Source: Solirubrobacteraceae bacterium
GTDB taxonomy: Bacteria > Actinomycetota > Thermoleophilia > Solirubrobacterales > Solirubrobacteraceae
NCBI GenBank assembly: GCA_030038955.1
Contig: JASHQV010000306.1
Location: 1-5,470 of the forward strand
Direction: 5' to 3'
Length of the DNA: 5,470 nt
In this document: one piece after another, positions 1-4,186 of the stretch
Layout: the number at the start of each line of letters is the position of its first letter
Numbering within the stretch: the stretch's first letter is position 1
Notes under the pieces: generated by a model
Databases searched by the model: none
What the model was told of the DNA's origin: nothing
What the model saw: the letters and a program-made list of their open reading frames with translations, nothing else
Position numbers and translations under genes: made by a program

Positions 1-52
1 GGCGCCGCGGAGCGCGCACGACCGCGCTGCGCCCAGCTTGGCCCTGAACCAA

Positions 53-74
53 CCCAGTCGCACGCCCAACTGGG
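53..74. promoter_or_regulatory. Small inverted repeat upstream of xdhC, possible operator
   Basis: CCCAGT at 53-58 and ACTGGG at 69-74 form a perfect 6-bp inverted repeat with a 10-nt spacer, about 105-125 bases before the likely xdhC ATG. A dyad with half-sites about 16 bp centre to centre is a shape used by dimeric repressors. It is short enough to arise by chance, and no T-run follows it as a terminator would need. Function is inference only. Confidence 0.25.
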
Positions 75-140
75 ATAGACCCTAAGCGATCCCTTATCGG
101 TGGTTGACCGGGTCGCTGCCGCTCCGTCAGCATTCCAACT

Positions 141-145
141 GGAGG
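141..145 (+). promoter_or_regulatory. Strong Shine-Dalgarno GGAGG upstream of an out-of-frame ATG
   Basis: GGAGG at 141-145 (within GGAGGGAG, 141-148) is the best ribosome binding site near the xdhC 5' end. It is 7 nt from an ATG at 153 and 4 nt from one at 150, both in a different frame from xdhC. It lies 33 nt from the likely xdhC ATG at 179, too far to serve it directly. It therefore points to translation of a short leader, or to an indel between here and the gene. Confidence 0.5.
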
Positions 146-149
146 GAGC

Positions 150-203
150 ATGATGTCGACTGCCAGCAACAGCACGCGATGGCCGAATCGATCGGCCGGA
201 TAG
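150..203 (+). CDS. Possible 16-17 codon leader peptide overlapping the xdhC start
   Basis: Two tandem ATGs at 150 and 153 open a frame that reads MMSTASNSTRWPNRSAG and stops at TAG 201-203. The GGAGG at 141-145 is ideally spaced for the second ATG. The frame overlaps the first 25 nt of the likely xdhC coding region in another frame. Ribosomes finishing this leader would unfold the hairpin over the xdhC ATG (178-200 region) and stop close to it, a geometry suited to translational coupling. The peptide resembles nothing I know. The alternative is that these codons are the true N-terminus of XdhC, separated from it by a one-base sequence error or natural frameshift. Coding status is unproven. 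Confidence 0.3.
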   Translation: MMSTASNSTRWPNRSAG

Positions 204-1270
204 TCTCGCGTTGGTCCGCCGCGGGCCACCGGGTGGCGCTCGCGACCGTGGTCTCGACCAAGCGGTCGGCGCCGCAGCCGGTCGGCACCAAGATGGCGAT
301 CGACGACTCCGGACAGATCTGGGGCGCGGTTTCCGGCGGTTGCGTCGAGGGGGCGGTGGTCGAGGTTGCCGAGGCGGTGCTGGCCGGAGCCCCGCCGCAG
401 CTGCTCGAGTACGGGATCGCCGACGATGAGGCGTGGGACGTGGGGCTGCCGTGCGGCGGCGAGATCGCGGTCTGGGTCGAGGCGTATGCCGGTGACGAGT
501 TGGCCGCGCGGTTCCTGGAGCTCGGCGAGGCGGGCGGTCGTGCCGCGATCGTGACGGCCGTCGCCGGCGCTCCCCGGCCGGGCGCGAAGCTGCTCGCACC
601 GGCCGACAGCGACAGCGCCGGGACACTCGGCAGCCGCCCGCTCGACGCGGCCGCGGCGGCGCTCGCGCGGGAGTCGCTGTGGTCGGAGCAGCGGGGGCTG
701 ATGGCGCTGACGGAGCTAGGCGCGACGGTGTTCGTGGACGTCGTTGCGCCGCCGCCGCGGCTGGTGATCGTCGGCGCGATTGACTTCGCCGCCCAGCTGT
801 CGGAGGTCGCGCGCCTGAGTGGCTGGCGGTCGTTCGTCGTCGATCCGCGGGCACGGTTTGCGACGTCCGAGCGGTTCCCCGCGGCCGAGCGCGTGCTGGT
901 GATGTGGCCCGCGGAGGCGCTGCGTCAGCTCGCGCCGATCGACCCGGCGACCGCGATCGCCGTGCTCACCCACGACCCAAAGCTCGACGACGCCGCGCTG
1001 ATCGCCGCGCTCGCCTCCGACGCCGGCTACATCGGTGCGATGGGCAGCCGCCGCGCGCAGCAGCGGCGCCACGCCCGCCTGCTCGAGGCCGGCCTGACGC
1101 CGGCGGAGCTGGGGCGCGTCAGCGCGCCGATCGGGCTCGACCTCGGTGCACTCAGCTCCGCCGAGACGGCGCTGTCGATCATGGGCGAGATCGTCGCGCT
1201 GCGGCACGGCCGCAGCGGCGGTCGGCTGCTCGAAGCGGCAGGCCGAATCCATGACGCGGCGGCCGCCTAG
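179..1270 (+). CDS. XdhC/CoxI family molybdenum-hydroxylase maturation factor
   Basis: The 363-residue product has the two-part XdhC architecture. Family members help load sulfurated molybdenum cofactor into xanthine dehydrogenase or aerobic CO dehydrogenase and act in the cytoplasm. The N-terminal XdhC/CoxI domain spans about residues 5-100, with ALATVV, then the GAVSGGCVEG motif at 49-58 and GLPCGGE at 89-95; Cys55 and Cys92 are the conserved cysteines. The C-terminal Rossmann domain begins at LVIVGAIDFA (195-204), where the usual GAGHVA is replaced by GAIDFA as in other actinobacterial members, and includes GYIGAMGSRR (283-292). ATG 179 is chosen because homology begins at once and it is the first in-frame ATG. 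It has no Shine-Dalgarno, and a TTG at 104 would give 388 residues. No hydroxylase subunit gene is in the window, so the substrate enzyme is unknown. The 3' end faces the ArsA-like gene with one base between stops. Confidence 0.9.
   Translation: MAESIGRIVSRWSAAGHRVALATVVSTKRSAPQPVGTKMAIDDSGQIWGAVSGGCVEGAVVEVAEAVLAGAPPQLLEYGIADDEAWDVGLPCGGEIAVWVEAYAGDELAARFLELGEAGGRAAIVTAVAGAPRPGAKLLAPADSDSAGTLGSRPLDAAAAALARESLWSEQRGLMALTELGATVFVDVVAPPPRLVIVGAIDFAAQLSEVARLSGWRSFVVDPRARFATSERFPAAERVLVMWPAEALRQLAPIDPATAIAVLTHDPKLDDAALIAALASDAGYIGAMGSRRAQQRRHARLLEAGLTPAELGRVSAPIGLDLGALSSAETALSIMGEIVALRHGRSGGRLLEAAGRIHDAAAA
180..198 (+). promoter_or_regulatory. Hairpin over the xdhC start codon
   Basis: GGCCGA at 181-186 pairs perfectly with TCGGCC at 192-197 across a 5-nt loop (ATCGA), and T180 can add a wobble pair with G198. 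The last two bases of the likely ATG (179-181) are thus inside the stem. In mRNA this would hinder direct initiation and would be opened by ribosomes reading the upstream leader frame. The stem is short, so regulation is a hypothesis. Confidence 0.3.
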
Positions 1271-1271
1271 G

Positions 1272-2351
1272 TCAGGGCCTGAACAGCTGCGCGTGCACCC
1301 GCAGCAGCCCCTCGACGTCATGCACGTCGTCGTCGAACTGCGGTACCAGCAGCAGCGGCTCGCCGTTCAGCGCGCGCCGCAGCCGCTCCACCTGCACCGC
1401 ATCGCGGCTGCCGAGGCTGACGTAGTCGTGATGGGCGGCGGCGATCTGGGCGGCCAGCGGGCCGCCCAGAGACGGGGTCAACAGCGCTTCCAGGTCGGCT
1501 CCGTCCTCGATCGGCGCGTTGAAGCGGTTGACGATCGCGGCGGCAAACGGAAGCCCGCTTTCGCGCAGCGTTTCGTGCAGCGTCACTGCCTCGTCGAGCG
1601 GCTCGCGCTGAGCGGAGGTGACGATCATGAATGCGGTCTCGCGCGAGCGCAGCAGCACGTCGACTGCGCGGGCGCGGGCGCTGAACTCGTCGGTCATCCC
1701 GCCGAGCAGCGTGAAGAACGTCGTCAGATCGGCAATCAGATCGAGGCCTGTGACCGCCCGCAGCGCACCGAGCAGCGGTGACAGCAGTCGCAGGCCGAAC
1801 CCGGTCGGCTTCACGAACGCCTGCAGCGCCCGCCCGTCGAGGAACGACATCAGCCGCTGCGGCGCGTCGAGAAAGTCGAGCGCGTTGCGCGCCGGCGGCG
1901 TGTCCAGCACCAGCAGGTCGAACTCGCCCCCTGTGGCCAGCTCGTACAGCTTCGAAACCGCGGTGAACTCCTGCGAGCCGGCGACCGCCTGCGAAAGCTC
2001 GCGGTAGACGCGGTTGGCCTTGACCGCCGCTGCCCGCTCGGCGGTCGGCGCGACACTGTCGATCAGCTCGTCGAACGTCCGCTTCGGATCCAGCATCAGC
2101 GCCCACAGCTCGCCGCTGACCGTAACCCCGGGCAGGCGCTCGGCGGCGATCCGCCGCGGCTCGTTGTCGAGTTGCTCCAGCCCGAGCGCGTCCGCCAGCC
2201 GCCGCGCCGGATCGATCGTGACGACTGCGACCTTGCCGCCGCGGGCCGCCATTCCCAGCGCGATCGCCGCTGACACGGTGGTCTTGCCGACGCCGCCGGG
2301 ACCCGCGCACACGCAGATCCGCTTCCCCGCCAGCAGCTCTGCGACGTTCAT
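1272..2351 (-). CDS. ArsA/Get3-like ATPase, second subunit (Rv3680-like)
   Basis: The 359-residue soluble protein belongs to the ArsA/Get3 branch of the SIMIBI P-loop ATPases. It carries the P-loop GPGGVGKTT at 17-25, switch I TIDPARRL at 45-52 with catalytic-type Asp47, and switch II/Walker B LVLDTPPARNALDFLDAP at 147-164. The last motif closely matches what I recall of mycobacterial Rv3680, half of a Get3-like pair. The canonical signature lysine of GKGGVGKT is proline (Pro18), so the site probably needs a lysine from a partner. The family includes tail-anchored-protein targeting factors and arsenite efflux ATPases; no ArsB, ArsR or ArsD is nearby, so arsenic resistance is not supported. 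ATG 2351 overlaps the previous stop as ATGA, with GGAG (complement of 2360-2363) 8 nt upstream. The gene is co-transcribed and probably translationally coupled. The exact client is unknown. Confidence 0.88.
   Translation of the reverse strand: MNVAELLAGKRICVCAGPGGVGKTTVSAAIALGMAARGGKVAVVTIDPARRLADALGLEQLDNEPRRIAAERLPGVTVSGELWALMLDPKRTFDELIDSVAPTAERAAAVKANRVYRELSQAVAGSQEFTAVSKLYELATGGEFDLLVLDTPPARNALDFLDAPQRLMSFLDGRALQAFVKPTGFGLRLLSPLLGALRAVTGLDLIADLTTFFTLLGGMTDEFSARARAVDVLLRSRETAFMIVTSAQREPLDEAVTLHETLRESGLPFAAAIVNRFNAPIEDGADLEALLTPSLGGPLAAQIAAAHHDYVSLGSRDAVQVERLRRALNGEPLLLVPQFDDDVHDVEGLLRVHAQLFRP
1445..1470. repeat. Perfect 11-bp hairpin near the 3' end of the second ArsA-like gene
   Basis: Bases 1445-1455 and 1460-1470 are exact reverse complements with a 4-nt loop (AGCG), giving an all-paired, GC-rich stem. 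It lies within coding sequence for a stretch reading LGGPLAAQIA in the - strand gene, about 175 bases past the xdhC stop. No T-run follows on either strand, so it is not a classical terminator. It could slow or end read-through transcripts from the convergent xdhC, or simply reflect GC-rich codon choice. Confidence 0.4.
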
Positions 2352-3337
2352 GCCAGCCGCTCCGCAAGTAGCTCCGCCAGCCGCTCCAGCTGCGGCCGTC
2401 CGAGCTCCGGCTCGAACAGGAACGGCAGCGACAGCAGCAGGCCGTCAAACGGCGCTCGCAGACGCTCTGCCTGCTGCGCCTGCGTGGCCGCGCGCGCGTG
2501 CTCGGACAAGGCGATTTCGATCGCTGCTCGGCCTGGGGTGGCCGAGCAGCTCTCTAGTGCGGCCCGAAGGATCGCCGTATCGGCCGCCGACAACCGCTCG
2601 GGATACAGCGCGTTGACGATGACCGCGTCGAGATCGAGCCCGTCCCGAAGCAGTTGCTCGTGCAGCTCCAGCGTCTCGTTGACCGGCATCTCCTCGGCGG
2701 TCGTGACCGCGATCACGGCCGTGAACGCGCGGTCGGCGATCGTGCTCGCGATCACCTCGCCCTGGTGCGCGATCGGGCCGACTCGCGCGATCTCCGCGAA
2801 CGTCCGCGGGGCACGGAGCGTGCCGATCCCGTGCCCGGTCGCGGCCAGATCGACGATCACGAGGTCGTAAGGGTCGGCCTCACGGGCCCGCCGCTGCGGC
2901 TGCGCGAGCTCCCAGGCCTTGCCGACCTGCAGCAGCTCCCGCATGCCTGGGGTCGCCATCGCGAACGCCCCGAACAGCCGGCTGCGGGACAGCAACAACG
3001 CGACCGGGCCGGGAACCTTGACCAGCAGGTACTCCTCCATCGCCGCCTGCGCCTCGATCGAGATCGTGTACAGGCTCGGCGCCAGGCGGATCTCCTCGAA
3101 GTGCCTGCCGTGACGCTTGTCGAACGCTCGCTGCAGGTAGCCGCCGCTGGCCAGTTGGGCGACGATCGTGCGCTTGCCGCTGTGCGCGGCAGCGATTCCG
3201 AGGGCAAGCGCGACCGTCGACTTGCCCACGCCCCCCTTCCCGGTCACGAAGATCAGGCGCCGCTGGAAAAGGGAGTCCACCGCTTCGAAAAATACCCGTG
3301 CCCGTGCGGACACACTCGCCACCCCGCGCACGCACAC
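2348..3337 (-). CDS. ArsA/Get3-like ATPase, first subunit (Rv3679-like)
   Basis: This is the first gene of the two-gene ATPase operon. From GTG 3337 it is 329 residues, with a full deviant Walker A GKGGVGKS at 33-40, including signature Lys34. At the switch I position, where ArsA/Get3 proteins have DPAHS, it reads QLASGGYL (61-68), with no aspartate. Walker B/switch II is IVDLAATGHG at 161-170. Loss of the switch I aspartate with retention of the lysine is the mirror image of its partner. This matches the asymmetry I recall for mycobacterial Rv3679 (Get3-like), so a heterodimer is likely. No signal peptide or membrane segment is visible. The start is uncertain: GTG 3337 is preceded by a weak GAG, while GTG 3278-3280 (giving 310 residues, VDSLFQRRLIFVTGKGG) fits the family's usual short N-terminus. 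The gene is divergent from parA. Confidence 0.85.
   Translation of the reverse strand: MCVRGVASVSARARVFFEAVDSLFQRRLIFVTGKGGVGKSTVALALGIAAAHSGKRTIVAQLASGGYLQRAFDKRHGRHFEEIRLAPSLYTISIEAQAAMEEYLLVKVPGPVALLLSRSRLFGAFAMATPGMRELLQVGKAWELAQPQRRAREADPYDLVIVDLAATGHGIGTLRAPRTFAEIARVGPIAHQGEVIASTIADRAFTAVIAVTTAEEMPVNETLELHEQLLRDGLDLDAVIVNALYPERLSAADTAILRAALESCSATPGRAAIEIALSEHARAATQAQQAERLRAPFDGLLLSLPFLFEPELGRPQLERLAELLAERLA
2360..2363 (-). promoter_or_regulatory. Ribosome binding site for the second ArsA-like gene
   Basis: On the - strand GGAG (complement of CTCC 2360-2363) stands 8 nt before the ATG at 2351, inside the last codons of the upstream ATPase gene. Together with the ATGA stop/start overlap at 2348-2351 it fixes the start and indicates coupled translation of the two subunits in similar amounts. 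Confidence 0.6.
2523..2550. repeat. Perfect 11-bp intragenic hairpin in the first ArsA-like gene
   Basis: GCTGCTCGGCC at 2523-2533 is the exact reverse complement of GGCCGAGCAGC at 2540-2550, with a 6-nt loop (TGGGGT). It sits inside the coding sequence for a segment reading CSATPGRAA of the first ATPase, about 170-200 bases before that gene's stop. There is no adjacent T-run on the transcribed (-) strand, so intrinsic termination is unlikely. It might tune expression of the second subunit or protect the mRNA. Chance in GC-rich coding DNA remains possible. Confidence 0.45.
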
Positions 3338-3338
3338 G

Positions 3339-3416
3339 GTTCAGCTCGGAAGGATCGCCGCCACCTTGAGCGAATACAGGCGCGAAACCATTGCTCGACT
3401 ACAAGCGGAGCTGAGC
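3339..3416. repeat. Inverted element pair flanking the divergent intergenic region
   Basis: TCAGCTC at 3341-3347 is perfectly inverted as GAGCTGA at 3408-3414, and the match extends imperfectly to GGTTCAGCTCGG versus GGCTCAGCTCCG (reverse strand), 10 of 12 bases. Each copy lies just before a GTG start (3337 on -, 3419 on +), so both genes are preceded by a GAGCTGA-rich leader. They could be paired operators for one regulator, or merely two Shine-Dalgarno regions of similar sequence. Confidence 0.35.
3407..3410 (+). promoter_or_regulatory. Ribosome binding site deciding the parA GTG start
   Basis: GGAG at 3407-3410 lies 8 nt before GTG 3419-3421. The reading frame is open far upstream, but ParA-like sequence begins immediately after this GTG, so the site settles the start. 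Confidence 0.65.
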
Positions 3417-3418
3417 CC

Positions 3419-4186
3419 GTGACGGCCACCGCCAAGGTGATCGCGTTCGCCAACCAGAAGGGTGGCGTCGCGAAGACAACCACAACGCTGAATCTCGCCG
3501 TAGCTTTTGCCGAGGAGGGCCACCGCGTGCTGTGCTGCGACATGGACCCCCAGGGCAACCTGACGATGTCGCAGGGAATCGACCCCGACGGTCTCGAGCG
3601 ATCGCTGTACGACGTGCTCGTGCATCGCCTGTCGATCCGCGAGGTGATTCGCAAGCGGGAGATCGACGTCGCCTGCGCCTCGATCGACCTGGCCGGAGCC
3701 GAGATCGCGATGTCGACGATGATCGGTCGCGAGCGGTCGCTGGAGCGAGCGCTGAAGGAGGTCGAGGAGGACTACGACTTCGTGTTCATCGATACGCCGC
3801 CGAGCCTCGGGCTGCTGACGATCAACGCGCTGACCGCCGCGCACAAGGTGATCGTCCCCGTGCAGTGCGAATATCTGTCGATGCGCGGACTGATCCAGCT
3901 GCAGAACACGCTCGCGATGATTCGTGAGAACCTCAATCCCGGAGTGGACATCGAGGGGATCCTGCCGACGATGATGGACACGCGCACGCTGCACGCCAAG
4001 GAGGCGATCGAGCTGCTCGAGGAGAACTTCGGGGATCGCGTGTTCGCCTCGCGGATCCGCAAGACCGTGCGGTTCGCCGAAGCCCCGGTGAAGGGCATGT
4101 CGGTGCTCAAGTACGATCCCGACGGTCTGGCCGCGCACGCATACCGGCAGCTTGCGAAGGAGGTCCTCTCAAATGACAAACCCTAA
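3419..4186 (+). CDS. ParA/Soj-like ATPase, no ParB partner in view
   Basis: The 255-residue product is a short, chromosomal-type ParA (Soj) ATPase lacking the N-terminal DNA-binding domain of plasmid ParA. Motifs are the deviant Walker A KGGVAKTT at 14-21 (Lys14 signature, Lys19 P-loop; alanine replaces the usual glycine), DMDPQGNLT at 41-49 with Asp43, Walker B VFIDTPPS at 122-129 with Asp125, and the ParA C-terminal RFAEAP motif with nearby basic residues for non-specific DNA binding. It ends in KEVLSNDKP with no amphipathic membrane-targeting helix, so it is not MinD. Such proteins use ATP-driven dimerisation on the nucleoid to position cargo or partners. No ParB gene or parS-like site is seen. 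ftsZ follows, overlapping its last 14 nt, which suggests a role in placing the division ring, as MipZ does in Caulobacter; that role is inference. GTG 3419 has a GGAG 8 nt upstream. Confidence 0.88.
   Translation: MTATAKVIAFANQKGGVAKTTTTLNLAVAFAEEGHRVLCCDMDPQGNLTMSQGIDPDGLERSLYDVLVHRLSIREVIRKREIDVACASIDLAGAEIAMSTMIGRERSLERALKEVEEDYDFVFIDTPPSLGLLTINALTAAHKVIVPVQCEYLSMRGLIQLQNTLAMIRENLNPGVDIEGILPTMMDTRTLHAKEAIELLEENFGDRVFASRIRKTVRFAEAPVKGMSVLKYDPDGLAAHAYRQLAKEVLSNDKP
4157..4164 (+). promoter_or_regulatory. Full-consensus ribosome binding site for ftsZ within parA
   Basis: AAGGAGGT at 4157-4164 is a near-complete anti-16S match, 8 nt before ATG 4173, embedded in the codons for the last residues of ParA. 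It confirms the ATG and hence the long N-terminal extension of FtsZ. It also implies strong translation of ftsZ, coupled to or independent of parA. Confidence 0.85.

Larger units (their letters stand above)
1..149. other. Upstream region of the xdhC-like gene
   Basis: No convincing coding sequence is visible here. An in-frame TTG at 104 could extend the xdhC reading frame upstream by 25 codons, but the extra residues do not resemble the family and no ribosome binding site precedes the TTG. The region is slightly less GC-rich around 45-100 than the surrounding genes, as expected for a promoter region. It holds a small perfect inverted repeat (listed separately). No good -35/-10 pair could be picked out. 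Whatever gene lies to the left ends before the window or cannot be recognised in this short stretch. Confidence 0.45.
3338..3418. promoter_or_regulatory. Divergent promoter region between ArsA-like pair and parA-ftsZ
   Basis: This 81-bp gap separates two divergent GTG starts, so it should hold both promoters, with less room if the ATPase gene really starts at 3337 than at 3280. It is locally more AT-rich, with TTGAGC at 3366-3371 as a possible -35 for the + strand, but no clean -10 is placed at 16-18 nt. On the - strand TGTATT-like bases around 3373-3378 could be a weak -10. Near-matching inverted elements close each end (3339-3350 and 3405-3416). Promoter positions are tentative. Confidence 0.45.

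Noticed and set aside
1152..1160. TCAGCTCCG, also at 4521-4529 and inverted near 3406-3414, as a dispersed repeat
   Set aside because: Nine bases, two copies inside coding sequence; codon bias explains it at least as well as a binding site.
1318..2448. Alternative - strand frame across the ArsA-like genes
   Set aside because: Arg- and Ala-rich shadow of two genes with clear motifs in other frames.
1272..3337. Arsenic resistance operon
   Set aside because: ArsA-like folds are present, but there is no ArsB, ArsR, ArsD or cysteine metal site, and motifs fit the Get3-like pair instead.
2654..3418. Upstream extension of the parA reading frame, giving a 510-residue protein
   Set aside because: It is antisense to the first ArsA-like ATPase, its residues resemble no family, and ParA homology with a ribosome binding site starts at GTG 3419.
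3338..3418. parS site for the ParA
   Set aside because: No TGTTTCACGTGAAACA-like palindrome is seen here or elsewhere in the window.
3419..4186. MinD annotation for the ParA-like gene
   Set aside because: It lacks the C-terminal membrane-targeting helix, and its DMDPQGN and RFAEAP motifs are ParA/Soj type.
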